Shown here: positions 27,396 to 36,884 of the stretch, piece after piece
Layout: every line of letters begins with the position of its first letter
Numbering within the stretch: position 1 is the first letter of the stretch
DNA from: Actinosynnema sp. ALI-1.44
GTDB lineage: Bacteria; Actinomycetota; Actinomycetes; Mycobacteriales; Pseudonocardiaceae
Assembly: GCF_001984155.1 (NCBI RefSeq)
Contig: NZ_MTQO01000050.1
Location: 496,001-560,000 of the forward strand
DNA: 64,000 nt
Direction of reading: 5' to 3'
Notes under the pieces: generated by a model
Databases searched by the model: none
What the model was told of the DNA's origin: nothing
What the model saw: only the letters and a program-made list of their open reading frames with translations
Position numbers and translations under genes: made by a program

Positions 27396-28619
27396 TCAGC
27401 TCCCGGTGAACGAGCCGGACTGGACCACCTTCCACTTGTTGTTGTCCACTCCGTACACGGTCAGCACCTTGTTGGTGCTGTCGCCGAAGTCGTCGAACGC
27501 GACCTCGCCCGTCGCACCTTGGCCCCGGTACTTCTGCACCTGGCCGATCAGGGCGTCCCGCTTACCCTCGTCCCAGGTGCCGTCCGCGGCGAGGGTGTTC
27601 GCCAGGCTGGTGATGATCACGTTGGCCGCGTCGTACGCGAAGGCCCCGAACCCGCCGAACCCGTCCTTGTAGTTCTTCTTGGTGTAGGCGGCGACGAAGT
27701 CCTTCGCCGTCTGCTGCGCCTCGGTCGGTGCGCCGACCGAGGTCGCCAGGTCGCCCTGTTTGCCGCCGAGTTCGAAGAACCTGGGGTCGAAGATGCCGTC
27801 GCCACCCATGAGGGGCACGTTCAGCCCTGCCTCGGCCGCCTGCTTGCTCAGCGGCCCGGCGCCGGGGAACTCGCCGCCGTAGTAGATCGCTTCCGGCTGC
27901 TTCGGCTTGACCTTGCCCAGCACGCCCGCGAAGTCGGTGTCTTTCTCGCCGACGGTCTCCTGGGCGACGATCTCGGCGCCGAGCTTGCGCGCCTGCTTGA
28001 TGAACTCGCCTGAGATGCCGACGCCGTAGGTCTTGCCGTCGGTGATGACCGCGATCTTCTTCTTGCCCGCCTTGCCGACCAGGTAGTCCGCCGCGTAGGG
28101 GCCCTGGTAGGTGTCGTTGGTGCAGGTCCGGAAGTAGGTGGGGAACTGGCGCTTGGGGTGGGCCGGGTCGGCGCCCTTGGTCAGTTCCGGGCTGGTGTTG
28201 CCCGGTGAGACCTGGACGATCTTCTTCCCGGCCAGGATGGGCTGCACGCTCTGCGCCACCGAGGAGTTGTAGGTGCCCACCACGCCGACGACGCCGGGGA
28301 CCGAGGACAGTTTGGACGCTGCCTGCTGGCCGACCTGGGGGCTGGCCTGGTCGTCCTCCGGTTGCAGGACCAGCTTGTAGCCCTTGACCGAGCACTGCTC
28401 GTTCGCCTGGTCCACGGCGACCTGGGCCGAGTTCCGGATGCCCAGTCCGATGGAGGACAGACCACCGCTCAGCGGGGCGATCACCCCCATCACGAGCGTT
28501 CCCTTGCTCGTGTCGCATCCGGCGCCCGGTGCGCCTGCCTCGTTCTTGTTGCTGCTGCAGGACGCCAGCAGTATCACGCCGGCGATCACCGCGGCGGCTT
28601 TCGCCGTCGGGTTGTGCAC
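27396..28619 (-). CDS. Branched-chain amino acid ABC transporter substrate-binding lipoprotein
   Basis: 407 residues. The lipobox LLASC places the lipid on Cys21. The mature protein is a type I periplasmic-binding fold of the Leu/Ile/Val receptor family: GVIAPLSGGLSSIG at the start, QPEDDQASP, VVGVVGTYNSSV, and an FGAFAYDAANV motif late. Likely role: capture of a branched-chain amino acid, amide or related ligand at the membrane. No permease or ATPase genes (livHMGF) are adjacent, so it is an orphan receptor here. Confidence 0.9.
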   Translation of the reverse strand: MHNPTAKAAAVIAGVILLASCSSNKNEAGAPGAGCDTSKGTLVMGVIAPLSGGLSSIGLGIRNSAQVAVDQANEQCSVKGYKLVLQPEDDQASPQVGQQAASKLSSVPGVVGVVGTYNSSVAQSVQPILAGKKIVQVSPGNTSPELTKGADPAHPKRQFPTYFRTCTNDTYQGPYAADYLVGKAGKKKIAVITDGKTYGVGISGEFIKQARKLGAEIVAQETVGEKDTDFAGVLGKVKPKQPEAIYYGGEFPGAGPLSKQAAEAGLNVPLMGGDGIFDPRFFELGGKQGDLATSVGAPTEAQQTAKDFVAAYTKKNYKDGFGGFGAFAYDAANVIITSLANTLAADGTWDEGKRDALIGQVQKYRGQGATGEVAFDDFGDSTNKVLTVYGVDNNKWKVVQSGSFTGS

Positions 28620-28933
28620 TGGATGTCCTTTCCTCGTGCCGCTGGCTCCTGGTCGGCGGCGACGGTGAATCCGACCGCGCGGAAGTTCGAGTCGGCGTCC
28701 GAGCGATCACGGCGGTGAGATCGCTCGTGGCGACGCGACGGCATGAATGGGAAGGGCCAACTCATGAGGCGAATTCGTGCCACCGCGCCAGTTCTGCGCT
28801 CGCTGTTCTGTCGCGGGTCGCGTGGCAAAAAGCCTACTGCCGTTGCGGGAATCGGAGCAACGGTTGCGGTAAATGACGGCAGGAATGCTGCCGGTCAGGG
28901 CAACCGGCGAGCATTCCTCGACAAGAAGCCGTC
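28620..28933. other. Intergenic gap downstream of jetC, no gene seen
   Basis: About 315 bases between the 3' end of the jet operon and the binding-protein gene. It holds a strong hairpin at 28881-28918 and presumably the promoter of the binding protein. A 64-codon open frame at 28743-28937 has no family resemblance and poor codon use. The gap is too short for a jetD gene and shows no remnant of one. Confidence 0.6.
28881..28918 (-). terminator. Hairpin terminator after jetC
   Basis: Arms AGGAATGCTGCCGGT and ACCGGCGAGCATTCCT pair with a single bulged base around a 7-nt loop. It lies 16 bases past the jetC stop. There is no T-tract, which is usual for actinomycete terminators. Confidence 0.6.
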
Positions 28934-31900
28934 CTAGGGATCGATGCGGTCCATCGCCGCGCCGTCCCACGTTGTCTGCGTGCACGCGACACCACGGCCG
29001 TTGCGCGGCCGGAGGACGTCGTAGATGTGCATGCGCGGGATCTTGTCCGAGACGCCCCAGCCGCTCGGCCACGTGATGACCCAGTCCATGTCCAGATCGA
29101 CCAGCAGGCCGAGCATCCGGGCGATCGTCGGGTCGTCGAGCCGTTCGAACGCCTCGTCCAGCAACACGAGTCGCAGCGGGCTGAAATCCTCCGACGCGCT
29201 GCTCACCGCGTCGTAGAACGCGGCCGCCGCGGCGAAAAGCGTCACATAGGAGACGAGCCTTGTCTCACCGGAGGACAACTGCCGCAGCCGCCGGACTCGT
29301 TGCCCGCCGTCCGGGCCTGTGTCGGCGACGCGCACGGTGAACGCGTGCCACGAGCGGTAATCCAGGGCACGGGACAGGATTTCCGCGTAGCCGCTGGAAT
29401 GCGTGTCCCGTTCCGCCTCGATGCGTTCGGTGAAGACCCGGCGCAGCGTCGCGTCCTGTGCCGATGTGCGTTCGCCGTAGGGCATTCGGACGAGCGACAA
29501 GGCCTGGCGTGTTTCGTCGTCCAACGCCGCCGACGGCTTCCACTCCAGTTGGACGTGCACGCCCTGGGACGATTTCGCCTGCCCCAGCACGTCGTTCATC
29601 CGGCGGGCCAGGTCCTCGGCCACCGTGATCTGCCCGCGCAGCCACTCCGCCAGGTCCCTGATCAGGTAGTCCGCGAAGATCCGCTGGTACTGCTCGTCCA
29701 GGAAGCCGCGCTGCTCACCGAGCTTCGACGAGACCTGCTTGGCCGCCTGCGCGACCGGCCGGCCGCCTTCCTCGCCCGCCACCGACACCGTCAGCAGACC
29801 GGCGTGTTCCTCGGCCGCGATGTCGTAGCCACCCGCCAACGCCGTCTGCAGGTCCTGCAGTTTGGTGATCACCGCCGTCTCACCGGCGGACTTGCGGTCC
29901 GAGGCTTCGACGACCGCGGCGCGCACCGCCGCCAGGTCCGTTTCCTCCAGGTAGGGCAGGGCCGCGGGCAGCACACCGGGCGCCTCGGCGACCGCCGAGA
30001 ACTGGCGGTAGGCCCCGGCCTGGATCTCCTCGGACGTGGCCAGCTGCTCGGTCGCGCTTTCCAGTTGCGCGTCCAGCTTCGCCGCCTGCTCGCGCAACGC
30101 GGTGATCTTCTCGCGGATGTCCTTCAGTTCCACGCGCATCTGCTTGCGGGACTTCTCCAGCTCCGCGATCCGCGCCGCGATCTCCTTGGCCTCGCCGCCG
30201 ATCGAGCCGGTGAGCTCGGACAACGTGCCCGCCTGCGCGGCGTATTCGGCGCAGCGCTGGTCCGCTTCGGACTCCGCGGTGGTCCGGTCGGCGACCGCCG
30301 TGTGGTACCGGTGCGAGGCGTCGACCAGGTCTTCCACCGTGCCACGGCAACGCTGGCGCAACGCCTCGGCGAGCCGCTCGGCCGCGCCCAACGCTTCCGC
30401 CGCGGCCTGCTGCGCCTGGCGGAGGTCTTCCGAACGCGGCGACAGACCTGCGTCTCCCGCCTGTCGCAGCAGGTCCGCAGTCGTTGCCTGCCAACGGTTC
30501 TGCATCTGGTCGTGCTCTTCGCGCAGCTGCTGGGCGTGCTTGTTGGCGCGCTCGGTCGCCTCTTGTTCCGTGCGCATCCGGGTGTGCTTGGCGATCAGTT
30601 CCTCGTCGCCGGGGAACTTCTCCAGGTGCCGTTCCCATTCGGCGACGACGTCGTTCGCCGAGCGCTGCTGTTCCTCCGCCGCCGCCAGTTCCGTGCGCAG
30701 CGTGGCCAGTTCCTCTTCCAGCTCGGAGATCCGGCGCTGGCGGCCCGCCGCACGGGCACCCGCGCCGACGAACTCGGCCGCGGGTTTCCAGCCGCGGCCG
30801 TGCAGCGTTCCGGCACGCCAGCGGCCGTCGACCGACAGCGTCATGCTCGCGGACGACTCGCCGAGGCCGACGCCGCGCAGCAGCGACCGAACTCGGTCGG
30901 CGGGTACCGGGCTGTCCGGAACCTCCACGGCCACAAGCACATCGGCGAGCGACGGGCCGTCGACGACAGTACCCGGCGAGGCCAGCACGTCGTCGAGATC
31001 AGGCACCGAACCCTCAGGCGTCACCCACGCGTTGAGCAGGCGGCTGGCCTCCAGAGCGGCTTCCAGACCCGCGCGGTCGGCGTCGGACACGTCGGCGCCG
31101 AAGTCCACCAACTGGTAGAAAGCCGCGCCGACGGACTCGCGCTCGACCGGCGACGAGGGCGAACGCTCCTTGCCCGCACGCAGAGCGGCCAGCTCGGTGT
31201 CCCGTTCGTCGATCGCTTCACGCGTCTCGGTCCTGCGCTGTGAGGCGGTGTGCGCCACGTCCCGAGCTACCTGCACCAGCGGTGCGGTCCACTGGCGCGC
31301 GGCCGTGCCGAGTTCGCGGGCCTGGCCAGGGTTGGTCGACAAGTCCTCGACGGACGGCAGCTGCAACGGGCGTTCCGGCGTCGCGGACGTCAACGGGCCC
31401 GCGGCGCACCAGGAGCGGACCTGCTCGAGCCACACATCCGACTCGGTGACCAGCTCCTGGTTGGCCTGGTTGCGCCGCCCGGCCGCCTCGGTCGCCTCCA
31501 ACTGGGCGGCACGAGCCGACGAGCGCAGCGTCTCCACGCGCTGTTCCTGCTTCTCCTGCTCGACCGCCTGCTGGTGCAGGGCGAGCGTCAAAGCACTGCG
31601 CTGCCTGGCTTCCTTCGCCGCGCGACCGGCGCGTTCGGCTGCTTGCGTCAACGACGCGAGCAGCTCGTCCCCGGTGACGGGCGGCGGGACCTTGCGCTCG
31701 ATCGGCAGCGGCTCGGCCTCGGGATCCGGTTTGGCACGGACCCGCTCGGTGATGGTCTCGCTCTCGCCCTCGGTCATCCGGGGCATCGTCGGCGCCAGCG
31801 TGGTGTCCAGACCGGCCGACTGCAGCGCCACCCGCAGCGACTCGCCGAACTCCCCGGCGGAGTCGAGGTCCTGGGCCAACCGCCGCAGCAACCGCACGAC

Positions 31901-32986
31901 GCCGTCGACCGCCGAGTCCTCGGCCAGGCGCTGCTTGTTGGCCACGTCCAACGCCGCCGACGCGGCCGAACGCGACGCGGCCACGAGCTTCTCGCGGCTC
32001 TGCAGGTCCTGCAGGTCACGGAACGCGGGCAGCTCCTTGAGCGCGCCGATCGTCTCCTCGGCCTGCTGCTCGCCGCCTTCCAGGTCCTGCTCGGACCGCT
32101 CGGCCTCGGCGCGTTCGCCGCGGGCCTTCTCCAGTTCGGCAGTGAGCTTCTTGGTCTGCGAACCGAGCTTCCTGACGGTGTCCTCGCTGGATTTCAGCTT
32201 GTCCACGGCGGTGCGCAGCCCGGCGAGGGCGTAGTCGGAGTACGTCTTGAGGAACGTCCGCAGCGCCTTGTCCGCGGTACCGAGCCGGGTGATGTTCTCC
32301 CTGATCGACTCCAGGTCGTCGAACGAGGTGGCCAGCTGCTCGATCATGGCCGCGTCCAACGGCGGCAGCGCGTCCGACAGGATCTGCTCGAGCTGGCCTT
32401 CCAGCACCTTCAGGCCGACGTCCGGGTTGCGCAGGGTCCGCTGCAGGTGCAGCAGGTCGCCGTAACGCACCGCGGGCACGCCGTACACCGTCTCGGCGAT
32501 CTTGGCGCGGAACGCCGCTTCCTCCAGAACGCAGTCCGCGCCAAGGACTTCGCGCAACTGCGCGGAGCCGAGCGGCACGCGGTCCGGACCGGCGAGCTGG
32601 AAGTCGATGCCGACGCGCTGCGGGGTGATGAACCGCCACGAGTCGGAGATCTGCTGCGAGGTCTTGGACGCCTTCACGCCGAGACCGCAGGTCAGCGTGT
32701 GCCCTTCGCGCTTGAGCTCGACCCACGCGTAACCGATCCGGTTCGGGCCGCCGTCGTAGTCGTCGAGCATCAGCCTGCGGATGCTGACCGTGTCGAAGCC
32801 CTTCGAGCCCAGTTGCCGCAGGTCACCGTCCAGGCACAGCGGCAGCAGCAGCTCGAGCGTGCGCGACTTGCCCGACCCGTTGGTGCCCTGGAAGATCGCG
32901 CGCCCGCCGGAGAAGTCGAAGGTCTGCTCGGCGTACTGCCAGACGTTGACGATCCCGCCCCGGTGCAACCGCCAGCGATCCGTCAT
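28934..32986 (-). CDS. jetC: JetC-type SMC ATPase (TIGR02680, Wadjet type II)
   Basis: 1350 residues from the ATG at 32986, which has a strong GAGGAGG site. Walker A GTNGSGKS is at 34-41, the ABC signature LSSGETR starts at about 1237, and Walker B LVLLDEAF has its acidic pair at 1277-1278. Between them is a very long coiled coil with a hinge-like globular segment. This matches the TIGR02680 SMC-like proteins, the motor of type II Wadjet. Known role: Wadjet complexes extrude DNA loops and remove small circular plasmids; cutting is done by JetD, which is not found nearby. The ATG overlaps the jetB stop (ATGA). Confidence 0.88.
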   Translation of the reverse strand: MTDRWRLHRGGIVNVWQYAEQTFDFSGGRAIFQGTNGSGKSRTLELLLPLCLDGDLRQLGSKGFDTVSIRRLMLDDYDGGPNRIGYAWVELKREGHTLTCGLGVKASKTSQQISDSWRFITPQRVGIDFQLAGPDRVPLGSAQLREVLGADCVLEEAAFRAKIAETVYGVPAVRYGDLLHLQRTLRNPDVGLKVLEGQLEQILSDALPPLDAAMIEQLATSFDDLESIRENITRLGTADKALRTFLKTYSDYALAGLRTAVDKLKSSEDTVRKLGSQTKKLTAELEKARGERAEAERSEQDLEGGEQQAEETIGALKELPAFRDLQDLQSREKLVAASRSAASAALDVANKQRLAEDSAVDGVVRLLRRLAQDLDSAGEFGESLRVALQSAGLDTTLAPTMPRMTEGESETITERVRAKPDPEAEPLPIERKVPPPVTGDELLASLTQAAERAGRAAKEARQRSALTLALHQQAVEQEKQEQRVETLRSSARAAQLEATEAAGRRNQANQELVTESDVWLEQVRSWCAAGPLTSATPERPLQLPSVEDLSTNPGQARELGTAARQWTAPLVQVARDVAHTASQRRTETREAIDERDTELAALRAGKERSPSSPVERESVGAAFYQLVDFGADVSDADRAGLEAALEASRLLNAWVTPEGSVPDLDDVLASPGTVVDGPSLADVLVAVEVPDSPVPADRVRSLLRGVGLGESSASMTLSVDGRWRAGTLHGRGWKPAAEFVGAGARAAGRQRRISELEEELATLRTELAAAEEQQRSANDVVAEWERHLEKFPGDEELIAKHTRMRTEQEATERANKHAQQLREEHDQMQNRWQATTADLLRQAGDAGLSPRSEDLRQAQQAAAEALGAAERLAEALRQRCRGTVEDLVDASHRYHTAVADRTTAESEADQRCAEYAAQAGTLSELTGSIGGEAKEIAARIAELEKSRKQMRVELKDIREKITALREQAAKLDAQLESATEQLATSEEIQAGAYRQFSAVAEAPGVLPAALPYLEETDLAAVRAAVVEASDRKSAGETAVITKLQDLQTALAGGYDIAAEEHAGLLTVSVAGEEGGRPVAQAAKQVSSKLGEQRGFLDEQYQRIFADYLIRDLAEWLRGQITVAEDLARRMNDVLGQAKSSQGVHVQLEWKPSAALDDETRQALSLVRMPYGERTSAQDATLRRVFTERIEAERDTHSSGYAEILSRALDYRSWHAFTVRVADTGPDGGQRVRRLRQLSSGETRLVSYVTLFAAAAAFYDAVSSASEDFSPLRLVLLDEAFERLDDPTIARMLGLLVDLDMDWVITWPSGWGVSDKIPRMHIYDVLRPRNGRGVACTQTTWDGAAMDRIDP

Positions 32987-34218
32987 GCGCCGCCCTCCTC
33001 GTCGAACAGTGACCACCCCGGCACCTCCGGCTCCGGCGGCGGCTCGGCGATCTCGCGCTCGGGGTCGCCGTCGGGTTCCGGCCACCACCGGGCCGCGGCC
33101 GGTGACAGCCACCACCGCTCGCCGTCGGCCACTGCGAGTCCCATGTGGACCAACAGCGCCAGCACCTCCGTGACGATCCCGTCGATGTCCTCCGCTGCCT
33201 GGCGCGACCAGGCCGCCGGGTAGTCGGCCACGAGCCGTTCGCACACCTCGCGAACCTTCTCCGCGGTGACCGGGCGACGACCAGAGCTGTCCACTTCGGA
33301 CGTTTCCGGTTCCTCGCCGGGGTTTCCGCCGAGCAGGTCGGGCAGCGCGAGCAATCCGATTCGTGCGACTGTACTGGTACCCGGGAACATCACGTCGGAC
33401 AGGTACTCCTCCGGATCGGCCGCGAGGATGCCTTCCAGCCGCGTCTCGGTGAACAGCCCGAAGCACCGCTCAAGCAGGTACGATTCGCGCCTCTGGTTGC
33501 GCAACAGCCATTCCCGCTCGTCCTCGGCCAGTTCGGCGTACAGCACCACGGGAGTCTCGACGAGCTTGCGGCGCACCTGGAAGTCCACCCGTCGGGGTGC
33601 GGTCCGCGCGGCCAGCGCGACCAGGTGCCCGGCGTCCTGCGCGTCCGCGACCGGCCCGGCGAGCAACTGGCCGAGCAGGTCGGTCTCGATGGTGATCAAC
33701 GCCTCGGCCGGGGCGTCCTGGCTGGCCGAGCCGACCGTGCCCTCGGTCTCGGTGAGCACGCCCAACGACACCAGGTGGCGCAGCGCGGCGGTCAGCGCAC
33801 GGCGGTCCGCGATCGTGTCGACGACCTGCATACCTGCCTCGACGGCCGCCGCGCGGACGTCGGACACCAGGCGGGACAGGAGAACCTGCCGCCCGGTCCC
33901 GGTCAGCGCGGCCATCGTCAAAGCCACGTACGCGTACCCGCGCGGCGACAGCTCCTGCACCCCGCGCGTGGAGTCCGCGCCAGGACCGGCTTTGTAGAGC
34001 CGTGCGAACTTGCGCTCGACCACGAGCCGGTACCCCAGCAGCGCGGTGAACATCTCACCGAGCACCACGCGATGCCGGTACACCAAGGGAAGCAGTTCGC
34101 CGTCCGGACCGCCGAGCCGCAGCAACGGGCGGCGCAGGAGGGTACGCGCGCAGCGCACCACGTTCGCCGCGTCGATGTCCGCCAGTCCGTCGAGCGGGTC
34201 GGCCGCGCTGATCCTCAT
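32983..34218 (-). CDS. jetB: JetB-type kite subunit (TIGR02678, Wadjet type II)
   Basis: 411 residues from the ATG at 34218. The frame upstream is open but overlaps jetA. Features match TIGR02678: an N-terminal block LLRRPLLRL, the GYRLVVERKFARLYK motif, and winged-helix-like segments through the middle. It ends in an acidic tail. In Wadjet and MksBEF complexes this subunit plays the kite/MukE role, bridging the kleisin and SMC. Both ends overlap neighbours by 4 nt (ATGA), so the three proteins are translationally coupled. Confidence 0.85.
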   Translation of the reverse strand: MRISAADPLDGLADIDAANVVRCARTLLRRPLLRLGGPDGELLPLVYRHRVVLGEMFTALLGYRLVVERKFARLYKAGPGADSTRGVQELSPRGYAYVALTMAALTGTGRQVLLSRLVSDVRAAAVEAGMQVVDTIADRRALTAALRHLVSLGVLTETEGTVGSASQDAPAEALITIETDLLGQLLAGPVADAQDAGHLVALAARTAPRRVDFQVRRKLVETPVVLYAELAEDEREWLLRNQRRESYLLERCFGLFTETRLEGILAADPEEYLSDVMFPGTSTVARIGLLALPDLLGGNPGEEPETSEVDSSGRRPVTAEKVREVCERLVADYPAAWSRQAAEDIDGIVTEVLALLVHMGLAVADGERWWLSPAAARWWPEPDGDPEREIAEPPPEPEVPGWSLFDEEGGA

Positions 34219-35768
34219 CCCACCACCAGCCGGGAATCCCGCAGTGTCAACGTTCCACCGGCCGTGCGGACGGTCGCGGTCTCGCCTTCGGCGTACTCGA
34301 TCCGCACGCTCAGGCCACGGACCTGGTCCTCGGCCGCACCGGAGTCCTGCGCGCTGTCGCGCTGGGCCATCGCCATGGTCAGCAGTTCGCACAGCACGCC
34401 GAGCGCGCCCTGCGACAGCGTCACTTGGTCCAGCTTCGGCGCCGCCGCGACGAGTTCGGCCACGTCAGCGGCCCTGATCTCGTCCGCGCGCCGGGCGTCG
34501 GCCAGCAGCGACTGCTCGGTGATGGGGTCGTCCATGATCCGTGACGTGCGACCACGGGCGCCCCGGTCGCTGCGGCTGCGCACGCTGACCGTGACATCGC
34601 ACACGGGGCCGTCGCTCCACGGCGTGCGTTCGTCGTCCGAGTCGTGTTCCGGTGCGGGCAGGACGTGCCGGGCCGAGTACATCCCGAACGCCGCCGCGTA
34701 CATCCGCGCGGCCTCCGCCGCCGTGCTGTCGTCGAACCACTTCGCCAGTTTGAGCAACTCCGCCCGGCGGCCCGGCAGCAACCCGCCGCCCGCCGTCGCG
34801 CGCTTCACGCTCGCCAGCAACGACCCGATCGCGCGTGCTGTCGCCTCGCGCAACACCGTGACCTGCGACGGGCGGCCCGACCGGTCCACGAACCAGTCCG
34901 TGAGCTCCTGCCAGTCCGCCGCGCTGCGCCCTCGCGCGCGCTCCACCTCGGGCCCGAGACCTTCGCTCGTGTCGAGCAGCCGCAGCAGCTCCGGGCGGGC
35001 GGCGGCGAACCGGCCGGTCAGGTGCTCGGCGATCGCCGGGGTCTGCCGCAGCACGTCCTCGACGACCTTCTGGATGTACTCGACCAGCAGGTTGCGGAAC
35101 CCGGAGATCTCGTCCGCGGCCAGGTGGTGGCGCGTGACGACCTGGCCGAGGTAGGCGTAGAAGTCACGGACCGTGGCGGCGAGTTCGGCGTGCTGCAGGA
35201 ACAACGTCGTGACCTGCTCGGACAGCAGTTCGCGGGACCGCTGGGCGGCGGCGGACTCGGCGTCGCGCTGCTCCTGGCTGACCGCGTTCGACAGGGTCTT
35301 GCCGAGCTGGCTCAGTCCGCGCTCGATCGCGGGCAGCAGCTCGCGGGAGACCTCACGGGCACCTTCGGGGACGCGCAGCAGCTCGTCCACGTCGCGCTGG
35401 ACGCGCACGGCCAGCTTGCTGACCTGGTAGCGGACGCTGCCGTGCTGGAACTCGGCGATGCTGGCGGCGACCACCTCGCGGCGGCCCTGCACCAGGTTGC
35501 CCCACTCGACGAGCTGCTTGAGCCGGGTGATCACGTTCTCGATGCGCGACTCGCCGCGCTCGACCGTGCCGTCGCGCTCGGCCGGTGCCAGGGCGGCGGC
35601 CACGTCACCAGCGGAAAGATCGGCGAGCAGGGTCGCGGTGAACAGCCGCATGATCGCCAGGTAGGTGGCTTTGTGCTCCCTGGCCTGCAGGTAGGCGTAC
35701 AGCCCGAGCCGGTCGGTGTTCGAGCGCGCGGGGGCTTCGGCCGCACGATCCTGCTGCTCGGAGTTCAC
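34215..35768 (-). CDS. jetA: JetA-type kleisin subunit (TIGR02677, Wadjet type II)
   Basis: 517 residues, GTG start. The N-terminal region begins LGLYAYLQAREHKATYLAIMR, with long helices and a coiled middle (about 150-330), then a C-terminal winged-helix-like end; this agrees with TIGR02677, the kleisin/MukF-like component. It is the first gene of the operon and diverges from cobD with only 76 bases between starts. A TAGGGT sequence at 35782-35777 on this strand lies about 8 nt upstream of the start and could be a -10 for a very short or absent leader. Confidence 0.85.
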   Translation of the reverse strand: MNSEQQDRAAEAPARSNTDRLGLYAYLQAREHKATYLAIMRLFTATLLADLSAGDVAAALAPAERDGTVERGESRIENVITRLKQLVEWGNLVQGRREVVAASIAEFQHGSVRYQVSKLAVRVQRDVDELLRVPEGAREVSRELLPAIERGLSQLGKTLSNAVSQEQRDAESAAAQRSRELLSEQVTTLFLQHAELAATVRDFYAYLGQVVTRHHLAADEISGFRNLLVEYIQKVVEDVLRQTPAIAEHLTGRFAAARPELLRLLDTSEGLGPEVERARGRSAADWQELTDWFVDRSGRPSQVTVLREATARAIGSLLASVKRATAGGGLLPGRRAELLKLAKWFDDSTAAEAARMYAAAFGMYSARHVLPAPEHDSDDERTPWSDGPVCDVTVSVRSRSDRGARGRTSRIMDDPITEQSLLADARRADEIRAADVAELVAAAPKLDQVTLSQGALGVLCELLTMAMAQRDSAQDSGAAEDQVRGLSVRIEYAEGETATVRTAGGTLTLRDSRLVVG

Positions 35769-35844
35769 GGCACGCCACCCTAGCTTCTGTCCCTGATCAA
35801 GGCGGCGCTACGGTGGCCTGACTGGGCTGGGGCTTGGAGGACAG

Positions 35845-36780
35845 GTGACCGCGGGTAGAGCAGTCGGGCTGCTGCTGGGAGTGGTCGCGGACGGTGTTTT
35901 CGGGGATCCGCGCAAACGTCATCCGGTGGCCGCGTTCGGTGCTGTGGCACAACGTCTGGAGAAAATCGTCTACCAGGACGGCAAGCTGCCCGGAGTGGTG
36001 TACACGGGTGTGCTCGCCGGTTCGGCCGTCGCTGTCGGCGTCGCCGCGGAACGACTCGGGCGCCGTCACCCGCTGCTGCGCGTGGTGACCACCGCGACGG
36101 CCACCTGGATCGCCCTCGGCGGGAAGTCGCTGGCCACCGAAGGCACGTCGATGGGCCGTGAGCTGGACTCCGGCGACGTCGACGCGGCACGCAAGCGTTT
36201 GCCCAACCTCTGCGGCCGTGACCCGCAGGCCCTCGACGCGACCGCGCTGGCCCGGGCCACCGTCGAATCCGTGGCGGAGAACACATCAGACGCCGTCGTC
36301 GCGCCGCTGTTCTGGGGTGCGGTGTTCGGCGTGCCGGGACTGCTCGGATACCGAGCGGTGAACACCATGGACGCCATGGTCGGCCATCGCTCGCCGCGCT
36401 ACCGCAACTTCGGCTGGGCCTCCGCGCGGCTGGACGACGTGGTGAACCTGCTGCCAGCCCGCGCGGCGGCGGCGCTGACCGTGGCGGGTGCCCCGGTCGT
36501 CGGCGGCTCGGCGCAAGGCGCGTGGCACGCGTGGCAGCGGGACGCGACCGCCCACCCGAGCCCGAACGCGGGCCGGGTCGAAGCGGCGTTCGCCGGGGCG
36601 CTGGAGATTCGCCTGGGCGGGCGAACCGTGTACTCGTACGGCGTGGAGGAACGACCGGTCCTCGGAACAGGCCGTAGCCCCGACGCCGGACACGTCACGC
36701 GTGCGGTCGAACTTTCCCGTGTGGTCGGTGCCATGGCCAGTGCGGCCGCGGCCGTCGCCGCCGTGTTCAGCAGGCGCTGA
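35845..36780 (+). CDS. cobD: Adenosylcobinamide-phosphate synthase CobD/CbiB
   Basis: 311 residues, GTG start with a GGAGG site. The N-terminal GVVADGVFGDPRKRHPV, then GRDPQALDATALARATVES and the NTMDAMVGHR motif are diagnostic of CobD/CbiB. Several membrane helices are spread through the protein. Reaction: attaches aminopropanol phosphate to adenosylcobyric acid in cobalamin synthesis. The neighbourhood matches mycobacterial Rv2236c. No cobalamin riboswitch is visible in the short upstream gap. Confidence 0.93.
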   Translation: MTAGRAVGLLLGVVADGVFGDPRKRHPVAAFGAVAQRLEKIVYQDGKLPGVVYTGVLAGSAVAVGVAAERLGRRHPLLRVVTTATATWIALGGKSLATEGTSMGRELDSGDVDAARKRLPNLCGRDPQALDATALARATVESVAENTSDAVVAPLFWGAVFGVPGLLGYRAVNTMDAMVGHRSPRYRNFGWASARLDDVVNLLPARAAAALTVAGAPVVGGSAQGAWHAWQRDATAHPSPNAGRVEAAFAGALEIRLGGRTVYSYGVEERPVLGTGRSPDAGHVTRAVELSRVVGAMASAAAAVAAVFSRR

Positions 36781-36884
36781 CCAGCCCCTTCGGGCGAGGT
36801 CACTGTCCTGAGTGGGCAACTCGGCCGAAGCGCGCCGAATCCCCGGCGCGGCCGTCTACGATGACCGGCGATCGGGGAGGGCAG

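Noticed and set aside
28743-28937. A 64-codon plus-strand frame downstream of jetC, considered as a small Wadjet partner or jetD remnant
   Set aside because: It overlaps the terminator hairpin and jetC end, lacks a ribosome-binding site, and has no resemblance to JetD.
35769-35844. Possible cobalamin riboswitch before cobD
   Set aside because: Only 76 bases are available and no B12-box-like conserved core is present.
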